A stretch of 64,000 nucleotides of DNA from Gnetum montanum. Taxonomy: Eukaryota > Streptophyta > Gnetopsida > Gnetales > Gnetaceae. The notes under the pieces are model-generated. The model made no database searches, was not told where the DNA came from, and saw nothing but the letters and a program-made list of their open reading frames with translations. Every line of letters starts with the position of its first letter. Position 1 is the first letter of the stretch. The position numbers and the translations under genes were made by a program. The stretch spans positions 1,996,564-2,060,563 of the forward strand of contig MNCI01010443.1 in assembly GCA_015680685.1 (NCBI GenBank), read 5' to 3'. Positions 1-11,408 of this stretch are shown here, one piece after another.

Positions 1-843
1 AAATGGCACTATGGTCTATGTACACAAACACCTTGTATCAAAGCACATAATGCCTAAACTTCTCTAGAGTAAACACCGCCATCATCAATTATTTTTCTAT
101 AGTGGTGTAGTTCAATTGTGCACCCACAATGCTTTGGCTGATGCAGTGGATGTAGTATAGATGTTTCTTTCATCTAACTATGGTAGCATAGCTCCCAAAG
201 CATAATTCAATGCATTCGTCATGATGTGAAATGATCTAGAATAGTCTAGTTCCTGTAGAATTGGAGTTTCCACAAGCTTTTCTTTTAGTTACTGGAATGC
301 TTTTTCACATTCTAGTGTCTAAACAAAAGGAGCATCTTTCTTTGTAAACTCCACTAATAGCTTTGCAATCTTAGAGAAATTCTCTATGAATCACTAGTAG
401 TAGCTAGTGTATCTAACAAATGACCAAACATCTTTAATTGTTACAACTGGTAGGTTATTCCTTAGATGATCCTTATTTTTTCAGGGTCCACCTTAATTCC
501 TGCTTATGATATTTTGTGCCCTAATACAATGCCTTCCTAGACCATGATGTGATTTTTCTACCAATTAAGTTGCAATTTAGTTTTGACAAGTGGTCCAAGT
601 CTCGCTCAAATGTAGCTCCATAGGTGGATAAGTTATCCATAAAGACTTCTACACCACTACCGATCTGCTATTAAAAGATGCTCAAGACCAAGTATTGAAA
701 TGTGGTAGGAGCATTTCATAGACCAAATGGCATCTTACGATATGCAAAAGTCCCCCAAGGACTTGTGAATGTTGTCTTTTCTTGGTCTTCTAGTGTAATT
801 TGGATTTGGTTATAGCCACTCTAACCATTTAGAAAGCTATAGT
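1..843 (-). pseudogene. Element F pol remnant: RT C-terminal half and RNase H
   Basis: Decayed coding sequence for the second half of a Gypsy reverse transcriptase (near 700-780) and the start of RNase H (1-250). The plus-strand text is recognisably the same as element B: the RT stretch around MPFGL at 48720-48780 matches 715-770, and the RNase H stretch at 47990-48100 matches 8-110. Stops and indels break every frame, so no ORF of useful length remains. In the intact enzyme this part would copy genomic RNA and degrade the RNA strand. The catalytic RT core and protease are absent through the internal deletion ending near 843. Confidence 0.75.
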
Positions 844-3196
844 AGCCCTCGTAGCATTGTGTTGTTGTGGTTGAGTAGGTAGTTCATCCTACATTGGTGG
901 AGTAAGTCGTAACTATGCAACTAGGGGAGGAGTGTGTATAGGGATAAGAGGAGGATAAGGATAGAGGTGGTATCCCTTCTGTCATGTGGAAAAGGAGTTT
1001 GATAGTAATTAGAAGGGTGGTAGTAAGGCTGAGTATTAGAAACATGATTGAAAGAGTCACATGGAGACATGGGTTATTAAACATGATAACCATATGGATC
1101 AGGCTGTTGGGAAGGGTATTATTACCTTGGTGGTGCAAACATCGATGATTGTGGTTGCTGCCATTATTGGTATTGTTTGTATAGTTGTGCTGGAGCTTCG
1201 CTTAGATAATATGATTGTTGATGGTGGAACTACTAGAGATTACCTTGAGGATAAGGTAACCTTTTGGATGTTTGCCTTTGTATAAGTCATGCATGTAAGG
1301 CATACATCCTAGACTCCTAAAGATGTGACACAATGGGGAAACATCCCTTAGGATGTTCATATTGGCAAACATCACATCCATAATCATCATCTGATTCATT
1401 GTTCACAACCTCTTCTATTGTAGCAATTTTTCCCTTACCTTTTTGATATGAATGTTCAGCTTCTTTGTGCCTATTATGCTCATGGTCACTACCTTATTCT
1501 CGATACTCCTCAGCAATTTTGAGGATAACTTGAAATATACTATCCATGGAGTCTCTTAACTAATCAACCTTGGCCATAATTTAAATTGGAACTATTTAAG
1601 TGACAAGGATTTTTTATGCATCCCCTCGTCAAATACAGATTCATCCTCACTATCACAAAATTGATCCTCCTACTTGTGAATGGAAGAATTGTAGTTGTAC
1701 TCCTCTACACTTTCTCTTTTTCTTAGTTTATCCTTCTCTTTGGTGAGATACTTTATTAACCTTTGTACTTGATGGGTAGTTAGTTCTAACAATCACCCTT
1801 GGGCATAGACATTAAGGGTTTTCCTCATTTCATTACAAAGCCTATCTACAATGTGGTGAAGTTGAGCCAATTGAGAATAACCATGGCTAGGGAATTTGTG
1901 CATCAAGGCATAGTATCAGCCAATGACAATGTCCAAGGGTTTGTGTACTCCTTACTTCTAGCCTTGGATTTTCTTTCTTAAGTTGGACACTTTGGAGTAC
2001 ATTTGATACTTATCATTGAACAACTCAAGCATGGTACTTCATCTTCTAATAGATTCTAGCTCTAAAGACCAATATCAGTTCTTTGCTTCTTTAATGAGTG
2101 TCCTAGGGAAAAAATTTAGTTTCTGTCATCCATTCTCTATGTTTTGTAAGGCACATGCATCTTGGAAATCTTGAAGATGATTCTGTGGATTAGAGTTATA
2201 TCCTCCTTCAAATCGAGGAATATTGTTCATGTTTAACCATTTTATCCAACTATCTTTCACATGCCTTATTGGGATTCTAACTACCTCTATGATGTTAAGC
2301 ATACTTTGGGTAGCAAATAGAGGCTCATTGAAGCCTTAATCATGGTGCCTACAATGTCCTCTACTACCCCTTTATTCATGGCGATGTGCCTCTCTTGAAC
2401 GTTTGTGTCCGTGATCTTACCCGTCTCGATGGTTCCCTTGATTATTTTGGTCTCGTTGATCATTGCGCTCATTTTGATCACCTCCATCACGATCTTGCCT
2501 TCTGCTATCATGATCAAAGCCAGAAGAAGATGATGATGATAAAGGGGAAAAGGAAGAAGAAACAACACCATCACAGTGCCTATTACTACCTCTTCAGTGA
2601 TCATGATCATGATCACGATCTTGCTTCTTATCTGCATCCCTATCTTGGCTTGCCCCTTCAAATCCTTCTTTGTCATTGAATCCCTTGTTACTAGAATCAA
2701 GATTTTGAATTGTGGAGTGCAAATTATAGTTTTGACCTCCATCACTAAAGTCAAAGAGAGGAGCGTCATTGTATGGAAAACCCCTAGAGAAGGATTCTTT
2801 ACTAGCTTGTTGGTACAATAGGAATGGAGGATCGCTAAGCTCTTTTTCGTTTCAAAACTCATAGTGTTTCTCTAGCTATTGATCTTGTAGGCATTGTTCT
2901 TCATTGGGATGATAATCCCTAGCATCGACATCCTCCACAATATATTCCCCATGGTGGTCTTGAAGACTGCATTGTGCAAACATTTGATAGAGCATTGTAA
3001 GATCAGCATGATCAGGTGGCAAGATAATGTTGTCCTTCATGTCACACCACTACAATTATTTATCCTGGTGTAGGATGAAGATGAAGTTTGGCACATACTC
3101 ATCAAGATGAGTATATGTAATTTGATACTATTGAGGCTTTGATGGATGAATGTTATCAACCTTGGGGAAAGAAAAGCTCTTGTGAGAAGAAGACAT
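844..3196 (-). pseudogene. Element F gag (broken)
   Basis: Degraded capsid gene of element F. The likely start is the ATG at 3196-3194, giving MSSSHKSFSF, which corresponds to the MSSHRR start of element B gag. Downstream a stretch HLDEYVPNFIFILHQDK parallels B's HPDEYVPDFTFILHQDE. At 2594-2679 the frame has a run of alternating Asp-His. The gag core (2000-2200) and the KEEGE region (about 1700-1760) parallel B. Many stops are present. Gag forms the virus-like particle that packages element RNA. This copy cannot make a full protein. Confidence 0.75.
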
Positions 3197-3337
3197 TTTT
3201 AGTTAGCGAAAGAAAAATCACAGTGTCCTTTGTGAATTTTTTGTAGTAATTATAAAATAAAATATGACTCTCAAGTTCATTCCAATGATTTAAATACTTT
3301 TATTGGGTCCTAGATAGTGCACAAAACAACAAAAAGG

Positions 3338-3356
3338 TCCCCGACAATGACACCAA
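3338..3356 (-). other. Element F primer-binding site, tRNA-Asp type
   Basis: On the minus strand this reads TGGTGTCATTGTCGGGGA directly after the 5' LTR. A plant tRNA-Asp 3' end would predict TGGCGCCGTTGCCGGGGA; the four differences are all transitions. This is the site where reverse transcription would start. Confidence 0.75.
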
Positions 3357-4190
3357 TGATGAGCAGCGAGGTACCCCTATGTCCAACCATACAAATCAGT
3401 AAGGCGTTATGCATGATCTGGTCAAATTTTATGGACCTATAGTTATCTCATATACTAGTTCCTCTAGGAAGTGAAATGGCATTAAGAACATTCGTTGTCT
3501 TCCCAACTACACTCGAAAGGCTCAAGGGTATGGTTTAAGTGTAACTAAGGTATATGAATTTTTGTTGTTTTATATTTTATGGATGTAATCACCTACAACA
3601 AGAATAAGGGTAGAGTATATTGAAAACTAATGTCTATCGTCTATCTAGCCTAACACAAGTAACCGCCCCACTTTCATGAACACATATAGCACTGCTGGGT
3701 TACCAAATGTTAAGCATTGCTGGATTACCAAGTACTATATGAATGTTCAAAGTGGTCATGCTCATGTTCATTAACTATTGAAGATAAATTATTTAATCAA
3801 ATGCATTAAAGTAAACAACAGGAAAGTAAAATGTAATAAGGAAAATATTAAGCTATTCTTAGTGCTGCAAGGATTTTCCAAAAAGTTCATTTTATTCCTA
3901 TCACACTGTCGTGCTTAGGTACATCAATTCTCAAATAAAGAACCATAGACACTTTAGACTCCTTTTGTAGGCACTCAAAAAATATTCTAACTCTAGGGGA
4001 AAGAAATCGCAAGAGCTTCGCTACCTTGAAAACTGAAAAAATGACTAATGAAAAAACTCCCAAAACTAGAGCCCAGGCATGGTATTTATAGAATCAAAGT
4101 ATATACATTAATGTTGGACATCTAACGTTGAATCTAGGCCCCAACGTTGCATACCTGATGTCATGGCCAACATCAAATAGTGATTCATCA
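3357..4190 (-). repeat. Element F 5' LTR
   Basis: The plus strand starts TGATGAGCAGCGAGGTACCCC and ends TTCATCA, the same boundaries as the LTRs of elements A and B. It shares with them the opening (CCAACCATAC), the phrase GCTGGGTTACCAA, a high-A block and a minus-strand TATAAATA box at 4083-4090. Length is about 834 bp. The end at 4190 was chosen by analogy; 4206 also ends in TCATCA. Confidence 0.8.
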
Positions 4191-4389
4191 TATATGATCT
4201 TCATCAATATCTTTGGTGAATATTTCTTCTTTATCATATGATGATGGGTGACAAACATTTGAATTATTTTTCTATATATATAATTATTTGCAAAATCAAT
4301 ATCAAATCTAATACAATATTGATGTTAATAACAATATAATGTAATTATTTCTAACCTCAAAAGATGGCATTGTAGTGACAAATCAAGGG

Positions 4390-4745
4390 TTCACTTCTAA
4401 GCTCACGAGATGATGCAGTTTTAGTTTCTTTCACTTCTAACCAACATGTGTAATAATCAGTGGTTGTTAAGATAAATTTTTGTAGGGTAGTAGATAAAGG
4501 ATTAATCAGTTTGATAAAATCTAAAGTCCATTATGCAAATGGTCTACTTCTATTATAAGTTGTAAAGGGGCTAAACTCTTGTGATCTTTACCCTTAAATA
4601 TTTCACATTGGACACAAGTTCTAACTAGGTTGTGAGTGTCATTAATCATAGTAGGCTAATAATAACCAACCCTCGTGATTTTATGAACTAACTAGTGGAA
4701 TCCTATGTGTCCTTCCTCATGGAGCTATTTTAGAGCATTGTTAGC
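4390..4745 (-). pseudogene. Element E integrase N-terminal remnant
   Basis: In translation this shows a degraded HHCC zinc-binding module: HEEGH...H followed by GYY.PT and C..C with the spacing usual for Gypsy integrases, then a run resembling the start of the catalytic core (TDYYTCWLEV in one frame). Stops interrupt it throughout. The core DDE region is not recognisable below about 4390, where element F begins 200 bp away; the rest may lie beyond F, off the window. 4191-4390 is AT-rich and I could not assign it. Confidence 0.55.
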
Positions 4746-5306
4746 CTATTCTTGGTTCAAGCACTTATGGTATATCCCTTGGAAATTCTTTCTAAATAGT
4801 TCACCACTTATTAAAGTGAATTTAGAACATTTTGACATTAAAAGCTTTCTTTTATATTTAGCTAAATCTAAAGGACAATGATGGAAGGTTAAATAAACTT
4901 TGATATCACCATACCATGGATCATATAATTGATTGGAAGCAAATGGGATATCGTTCTCTTCATCAATTAACAATATGTGAAGAGGAATTGATTCTTTATC
5001 TTTGGATGCATCACAATTTTCTAAAGTTGAGGCTTTGGCAATTAGCTTTGTAACATCAATTCCTCTGACTAACTTGGCTACCTTCCATTGAATATCAAAT
5101 TCTTGCAACTTCATAACCCATTTAGCACATTTTTCATTGGGATCTTGTAATTTAGCTAAAGCAATGTTGGCTGGGTCATGGACAATGATAAAAAAAAATT
5201 TGTTTAACAAGTAGTAGCGAAATTTCTTTAAGGCTTTTATTATAGCATACAATTGCTTCTCTACATGTGAGTATTTTAATTCTACATTCTTTAAAGGTAC
5301 AAACAT
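4746..5306 (-). pseudogene. Element E Gypsy-type RNase H
   Basis: A 186-codon open stretch. Its N-terminal part reads as a Gypsy RNase H: KYSHVEKQLYAIIKALKKFRYYL corresponds to the conserved Y..TEKELLAVV.A...FR.YL block, then HDPAN and KWVMKLQEFDIQWK to the C-terminal helix and strand. In the element this would remove RNA from RNA:DNA hybrids. The C-terminal half (SNQLYDPWYGDIKVYL) corresponds to the linker before the integrase zinc finger. It is the second of two RNase H domains in this element. Confidence 0.7.
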
Positions 5307-5489
5307 GAAAGCTATGCATCTCTCACCTTGATCAACTACATCTTAAGTTAAGATAGTAGTGGTAGTAACATCACTAGAAAAAGCATATAAGTGGAAATCA
5401 TTTTCATACCAAGGAGAAGCTAGGATAGGGGCATCTATAATGGCCTCTTTAATAGCAAGGAAAGCATTCTTTCTTTTGTCTATCTAGTG

Positions 5490-6310
5490 CATATTACTAT
5501 CTTTCTTAAGCATTTCTTTCAATGGTCTAACTAATTCAACATAGATATGGATAAATCATCTAATGAAGTTAATTTTCCCAAAGAAATCCCTTAAATAAGT
5601 CTTGGATAAAGGGTAAGTACTTCTAAAATTGCATTTACTCACTTGGGATCAATTGCAATCCCTTCCTTAGTTACTATATGATCCACAAATTTACCACTTT
5701 GAACTCCAAAGATGGATTTCTTTGCATTCAAGGTGATGCCAAATTGCCTACATCTTATAAAAATATTTATAAGGTCTCTAAGGTATGTACCTTAATCTTT
5801 GGAGAAGATGGTTAAGTCATCTAGCTAAATAATAATGCACTTCCTAATTAGCCCCTCAAAAGTTTTTTCCATAGCTTTTGAAAGGGAGAACAAGAGTTTT
5901 TAAGGCCAAAAGGCATTTTAGCAAATTGAAAAGTTCCCCATTTTATCATAAAAGCCATTTTATACTGGTCTTTCTTACTCACTGAAATTTTATTATGTCC
6001 TAAATACCCATCTAAAAATAAATACATTTGAGCATCGTTCATGATTTGCAATAGCTACTCCATAAGAGGGAGTGGATAATTATCCTTAATGCAAGAAGCA
6101 TTAAGGTTATAAAAATCAATACATAATCTTAATTCACTAGTTCATTTCCTAACAGGCACTAAGTGTGATATCCAACTTGAGTGTCTCACTGGGTAAATAA
6201 TTTTGGATTCTAGGAGCTTGTCAATATCTACTTTCATGAGGGCTTCAATCTTTGGATTTACAGGTCTAATGTTTTTGCTTAAATGGTTTTGTTTCTAGCC
6301 TAAGGGGAAT
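5490..6310 (-). pseudogene. Element E reverse transcriptase (broken)
   Basis: Decayed RT. The clearest part is 5848-6051: YLFLDGYLGHNKISV, then TFQFAKMPFGLKNSCSPFQK, matching Gypsy RT motifs around F.DGY.GYNQI and MPFGL.NA...FQ. Upstream in broken frame are RLCIDFYNLNASCIKDNYPLP and the N-terminal YPVRHSSWISHLVPVRK. The YVDD catalytic box lies in the damaged stretch near 5800 (aLFXXX-like remnants in plus text at 5810-5840) and cannot be read cleanly. It copies element RNA into DNA in intact relatives. Confidence 0.7.
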
Positions 6311-6681
6311 TGTATGTGTCATCACTAATGGATTGAAAGTTCTAAGATCTTCATAAGTCTAAGCCAAAACATCATTAAACTCATGTAGCAATTCAACCAG
6401 GCTTTGTCTTTCATCTAGATGTAAACAAACTCCTATTTTAACAAGGTATTGTCATCCTTTCTTTTGAATCTAAATTATTTCAGTTTTAGCTAACATTTAC
6501 CAACTAGTATTTTTAGATAAGTCTATAGTCTTGGTATGTAATTCATTAAATAGTGCTTCCCTAACTACTATTTGAGGAGATATTTTGTTTAAGAACACAA
6601 CATCCTTTGATATATTTCCTTGATCACTAAATTCTTCTTTAGAAAATAAAAATTTACAAACATGGTTATCATTGTCATATA

Positions 6682-7143
6682 CTAAAAAAGAAAATACATT
6701 ATCAAGAATAGATAACACCTAACTTTTTCAATAATAATTTTTGAATCCCAAGCATTGTGTTTAAAAGGGACATTCACAGTAGTGGCCATTTGGGCTAGCA
6801 CATCAAGAACATGGTTTTCTTTTCTTGGTATATGTTCAATGGTTATATGTTCAAATGCTTTAAAAAGTTCAAGAATATAAGCTTTATATTCTTTTATGGT
6901 GACATCTTTATCAACATAGATTCCATTAACTTGATTTACTATTAGTTGAGAGTCACTATAGATTTTAAGTTTGGGTAAGTCATAGTATTGAGCTATCTTG
7001 ATCCCATGTATAAGTGCTTCATATTCAATTATGTTGTCAGTCATATGTTGTGTGAAATTGATGGCTTTAAGAATAGGAGCTTCACTGGGAGGTACAAGCA
7101 CTATTTTTGCTCCACATCCTTTCTTGGAAGAGGCACCATCCAC
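6682..7143 (-). pseudogene. Element E additional RNase H (archaeal/plant type, aRNH)
   Basis: A 153-codon open stretch with the full RNase HI-like signature of the aRNH domain found in Tat-type elements: DGASSKKGCGAKIVL (first Asp), EYEALIHGIKIA (Glu), YSDSQLIVNQVNG (Asp), and HIPRKENHVLDVLAQMA (last Asp). Catalytic acids appear conserved, so the fold is recognisable although the element is dead. It sits upstream of RT, between protease and RT; in element D and in described Tat elements it follows the ordinary RNase H instead. A stretch of about 370 bp with broken frames separates it from RT. Confidence 0.8.
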
Positions 7144-7714
7144 TCTTAGTATCCAAATGTTTAAGTTAGTGAAATCTATAAAAAATCAACCCTTTGATCA
7201 AGGTAACAATGATTATCATCAAAATTTGCCTCATCTTCTATTGTTCCATTAGTTAGAATCTCACTTATATCCTTATCATTTCCTAATGGTGGTGGGTCAT
7301 CAAAAAGAAAGGTTCTTCCATCATGTTGGTGGTATGGAAAAGTATCTTCATAAACTTTTTACACTCTCTAAAAGATAGGTAATATTGGGTGGAATATGTG
7401 TACACAAAAGGATTTATGCCTGAAGTTTCACCTATATCATCATTTATCAAATATTCACCAAGTCCTAGCTCAACCACTCCAACAAAAAGATTGGTATTTT
7501 GATTCCCCAGAGATTTATTCTATTGATCGAAAGTCATATATAAAAAATTTTATTTGATAGGGATTAATAGTTTTGGGAAATCTGACCTAATGAAGCCCCC
7601 AAACTTGGCTCCAAAACTCCTAGATAAGAGCACATCATAAGTGGATGACATATCAACGACTAAGATATCTGTATAACATGTAAATGTAGGGTATTATTTA
7701 AGTTGTACTTTCAC

Positions 7715-8017
7715 TCATTTTAATGATCCTACTACAAGTATGTTAGATCCATCGAGTTGTATCCAACTTCTCGCTTGTGGTATCATTTGTGCTCCTAACT
7801 TCTTACATACCTCAAGTAGTATGATGCTAATAGTTGCACCAAAATCTATCAAACAATTATGGACATTCTTTTCTAAAATAATCAAATTTTTCAGGAAAGG
7901 AGATTGATCTTTCTTACTTGACATGGAATTGTTTGTGTTTTGTATTGATAATGCATTAGGACGTTTTGTAAAGTGAACTTGCCTTTTAGGGGTTGGGGAT
8001 TTTTTTCTTGGTTTCAA
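7715..8017 (-). pseudogene. Element E protease
   Basis: About 100 codons containing an aspartic protease core: NCLIDFGATISIILLEVCKKLG. The expected active-site triplet is D-S/T-G; here it is D-F-G, which a single C-to-T change in a Ser codon (TCT to TTT) gives. The domain releases Gag and Pol proteins from the polyprotein. The second strand (QLDGSNILVVGS) follows as in other Gypsy proteases. The 570 bp between here and the aRNH holds a further open stretch (7283-7477) that I do not recognise. Confidence 0.65.
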
Positions 8018-8850
8018 GTCTATGAACTATCTTTCGAATCACATCTTTCACTTTATTAAAGTGTAAAAGATCATACATCAAAATATTGGCTTTCACTCTC
8101 TTCAAATCCTCAACTAGATCATAAGTCTTATGTTTGTCTCTGGCTTTATGTTGAGGTGGAGTTCTTCTATGTATAGAAGGGGAGTTTGGTCATTGTGGGG
8201 TGTTTGGTTGGGATGGTTTGGTTTGGTTGTTTATGTTGTTTTGACCAGGAATTCTTCTGTTTGAAGGAGTACAAGGATTATTTCTAGATTTTTGTTGTGT
8301 GGTACTAATAATGTTACTAAGTCTACAGTAACAAGTGTTATGTGGATTAGGATCTCTTACCATGACTTGTTCAAATGAAGGAACTTCCTCATTCTCCATT
8401 TCATGAGGTATATTCAAGACCATAATTGGAGTTTTTCCATTTTGTTGACTTAGGGCATTGTCACCATATAATGCTAAAAATTGAGAACAGTTTTTCTCAA
8501 AATATTGCCTAGTGTTATGGAGAAAATAATAATAATCACTAATCGATGTGCTTAGCTTTCCAGATTGTAGAAGATCCTTGTCATTGTTTCACTTTAATTC
8601 AACTACTTCATTAGAAAGTTTTTGAAGTGAACTTAATATCTAGGTCATCTAATTTTGAGATTGATTTGGAGGTTCAATAGGATTAAATATCCCATTTGGG
8701 TTTCTGATGGATTGTATTAAGACCTTTGATTAGTCATTATTCAAAGCAGTGTTAGGTGGTATAAATGAAGAAGACATTGAACTTTGAAAATAATTGTTTG
8801 AAGGTTGAGTCAATTGAAGGAAAGTGGGAGTTTGAAACATAGTATTGGTC
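8018..8850 (-). pseudogene. Element E gag C-terminal part
   Basis: Minus-strand, low-complexity sequence upstream of the protease, with a Pro/Asn/Gln-rich open stretch at 8190-8423 (CYCRLSN, then TQQKSRNN and PGQNNINNQTKPSQP). No clean CCHC knuckle is left. It is continuous across the D insertion with the gag N-terminal part at 26071-26870 once one copy of ATTGG is discounted. I assign it to gag by position and composition, not by a recognised domain. Confidence 0.45.
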
Positions 8851-8855
8851 ATTGG
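8851..8855. repeat. Target-site duplication of element D, left copy (ATTGG)
   Basis: ATTGG directly before the 5' LTR; the same five bases follow the 3' LTR at 26071-26075. This fixes both ends of element D and the 5-bp staggered cut typical of Gypsy integrases. Confidence 0.9.
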
Positions 8856-10386
8856 TGAAACACCGTGGAAATTGCGAGTCAGCCTCAGGCAAAGATTCGT
8901 GATTCGGGCACGAGTACATGACAGAATTCCAGAAAGAAGAACAAGACAGGGCGATGCAAGGAGGCACGCGACATCAAGACTTTGGTTTCCCTTCGTAGAT
9001 TTCTTATCTCACTATGTTTCCATATTTACGCTATAGCATGCAGTGTAGTGTAATGACGCTCAGCGAAACGTAGTCTGACATTAGAAGGCAGTTTACTTTA
9101 GCAGACTTGGCAAAGACTAAGGCCTAAATAGTGTAATACGTGACTTCTTGTGTATTTTGGCTAAGTCTTTTGTCCAAGGCCGAGTTTACGCTCAGTACGC
9201 ACGGCAGCGTAATGAGCATCGAAAAAGTCAAAGAGAGATCAACGACACACAGTGGATCGGCGCTTTTCTTTTTTTACATATTGGTCACCTTATGCCCTTT
9301 ACGCAACGCAGCATGTGTTAGCATAAGTCATTGTCAAAATAATCATTTCTTACACTTCACTATGCACGGCAGCGTAAATGAGCATAAAGCAGCTTGAATC
9401 TATTGTCTTCATGCTTTATTACGCTCTTGTACGCGACGCAATGCATACAAGCGTAATGTAGCCAAAAATCAACAGAGACATGCCCGACCCACATTTCTCA
9501 CTCATACGCACAATACGCAGATGCGCGTATTGTGCATAGATACGAGTTTCAACACAAGGATGGTCAAGTCAGCGATCTTCCGAAAAGTTTGAAACACGTG
9601 TCATCACAGCTGTGCCTTCTCCACATATCGTCAAACCTATAAATATCCCAGTTGGCGAAGAAAAGAGTACAATGACAAAAAAGGACAACAACAGAGAGAC
9701 AGAGACAAGAGACACTTGGCTTGAGCATTGGCAGTAAGAGCGATTCCCCTTTGGTGAAGACACAACTTTCTCCATTGGTGATTATCGGCAACTCCAAGCA
9801 GAGACTACCTAAGGTAAAAGGAGCAGATCAGAGATCCAGAGATCATATAGTGTGGTTTGTGAGTTTCTATTGATCAGAAGTAGTTGATCAATAGGCGTCA
9901 GAACTTGACCTTCCTTGCATCCCTTCTCCGGCTTACAAGGTAGATCAGATTCTATTCTGCACTTCTGCTCAGACAGTTTCCTTGTTTCTTGTTGCTTTGT
10001 GTTTGCTTTATACAAAACAACCGGGGTCTCCCCAGTGTAACTTGAATATACAAAATACTTATTTTCCCAGGTCAAACTATAGATCTTGCAATCTCGCGTT
10101 TCTCTCGTGTCTGATTCCTGTTGTCATGTTGACACTATCATCATCGTTGCCATTCATCTACATCACTTTTCTCTCATTTCGCGACTCGCCGAATCATATT
10201 GTTCCACGAAATATTCGTAATCTTCATCGGTTTACTGATTAGTAAGTCCCTGTCTGATCAACAAGACCGTTCAGGGCGCTGTGGATTCGTTTTTCCAGCA
10301 TAGCCCTCGCGCGGATCCATGGTTAAAACTGTGTACACGGGATTTTGTTTGGTATTTTCCAGCTGCCAAAATTTTCCATCGTTACA
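8856..10386 (+). repeat. Element D 5' LTR
   Basis: Begins TGAAACACCG and ends CGTTACA, 1531 bp. It aligns with the 1554-bp LTR at 24517-26070 with a few percent differences, many of them transitions, and a small indel near 9670 against 25330. It contains many short TACGC/GCGTAA words. A TATAAATA box lies at 9638-9645. U3 would end just downstream. Confidence 0.92.
9638..9645 (+). promoter_or_regulatory. TATA box of the element D 5' LTR
   Basis: TATAAATA within CCTATAAATATCCC, conserved at 25298-25305 in the 3' LTR. It is the only strong TATA match of the LTR and would drive the genomic RNA of the element. Confidence 0.6.
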
Positions 10387-10392
10387 ATTTTC

Positions 10393-10411
10393 TGGCGCTA
10401 GAAGGAGGGCC
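10393..10411 (+). other. Candidate primer-binding site of element D
   Basis: TGGCGCTAGAAGGAGGGCC starts 6 bases after the LTR end, the place and opening (TGGCGC) expected of a primer site. I could not assign the tRNA. 10412-10628 is untranslated leader with no gene seen. Confidence 0.55.
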
Positions 10412-10628
10412 TAGGCTCTGATCCGTATTTTTTGGGTAGCCCTGTTAGTGATTCATACCCAAAACCGTAAACGTAATACCTCTAGGGAAGTTTACGGTAA
10501 ATCGTGTGGTGTAGATCGGTCACAAGAACGATTCCTCTGGAATCCTACAGGGTAGAAAGCCTATTTGTGATCTTTTTGTCAGCTGCTTATTAGATTCAGT
10601 CATTTGTCACAGCTAATCCACTCGATCA

Positions 10629-11408
10629 ATGGATTCCGTATACACAACCACAACTGCCATGGTTGTTGCTGATGTGGGTGCCACATCTGTGAACCCTATC
10701 GTTGTCACCAGACCAGCTTTTGCTGTAGCGGGACCGCAGGGACCATTGCGTAGGTCATTGAGACTGCAGGGCAAAGACCCTATTTTCATGGTCGTGACCC
10801 CTGAAGAATACAACTTCATCTACGTAAAGATCCATGCAAAGCTTGCCCTTAGCCAAGCAGAGATCGAAGCAAAAAGAAACTCTGAGGTGATCCATCGAGG
10901 AGGTCACAACTTCACTCCAACAACCTATGACATTATCCCTTTGACCGAACATCAACATGAAATTATAACACAGTTGGTCATGGCCAAGGGCCAAGCTTCA
11001 CGGGCTACGCTGGAGCCCCAGAATGGGGAGGAGGAAGAGGATGAATTGGCAGCCCAATCGGAACATTCGTTCCATACTCTGAGCCCCCACACGTACGTAA
11101 ATCCCCTGTTTCCTTTCAACGGAGAGGTCGCTCCTCTTGACCCAGCCACGACCACACAGACGTGTTTCCCTGTCATTCCACAAGCCACTGCGCAGCCATC
11201 TGGGTTGCAAATGCAAATACCTCACAACAACATGGGGGCTATTTCATCGTCACGTGTACTCAGCATTCCGACGGTGGTTCCAACGACCACCGCGCCCCAT
11301 TTCATCCCGCAGATCCAACCCCAAACCATGTCCACAACTCGTCCGATCCAAACTTTGTCACTACTGCCCCCTCCAACCCGACAGATCGCCACCGTCGTGC
11401 AACCATAG
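10629..11408 (+). pseudogene. Element D leader ORF upstream of the gag core
   Basis: A 259-codon frame starting at an ATG and rich in Thr, Pro and Gln, especially in its second half. It contains a basic patch (RRSLRLQGKD), an acidic run (EEEEDELAAQ) and a long low-complexity tail. It lies where Tat elements have either an N-terminal gag extension or a separate first ORF. The reading frame differs from the gag core at 11822; 11409-11821 continues Pro/Gln-rich in broken frames (QQMVPQYPHPYPAQQM). I recognise no domain. Antisense ORFs overlapping it have no family resemblance and look like shadows. Confidence 0.5.

Larger units (their letters stand above)
1..4190 (-). mobile_element. Element F: Athila-like Ty3/Gypsy LTR retrotransposon, 5' part only
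   Basis: A minus-strand LTR retrotransposon that enters from the left edge. It reads, from high to low coordinate, 5' LTR, tRNA-Asp-type primer site, gag, then a reverse transcriptase/RNase H remnant cut by the window edge. It aligns along its length with element B (for example 700-760 with 48720-48780 and 2040-2900 with 51480-52300). Relative to B it has lost protease and the first part of RT: about 1.45 kb corresponding to 48850-50300 is missing at a junction near 843. It lies in the integrase region of element E. The 3' LTR and left target duplication are outside the window; the right duplication should be TATAT at 4191-4195 if the LTR ends at 4190. Confidence 0.85.
4191..8855 (-). mobile_element. 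Element E, left part: decayed Gypsy element with two RNase H domains
   Basis: Minus-strand pol and the C-terminal part of gag of an old Ty3/Gypsy element. It is split from its gag N-terminal part (26071-~26870) by insertion of element D at 8851-8855, and cut at the low-coordinate side by element F at 4190. Going 5' to 3' on the minus strand the order is gag C-terminus, protease, archaeal-type RNase H, reverse transcriptase, ordinary Gypsy RNase H, integrase zinc finger. Its LTRs were not identified. It is strongly AT-rich and carries many stops, consistent with being the oldest layer here. Confidence 0.8.

Noticed and set aside
2287-2862. 191-codon minus-strand ORF as a gene
   Set aside because: It overlaps the gag of element F in another frame, is Ile/Met-rich, and has no motif.
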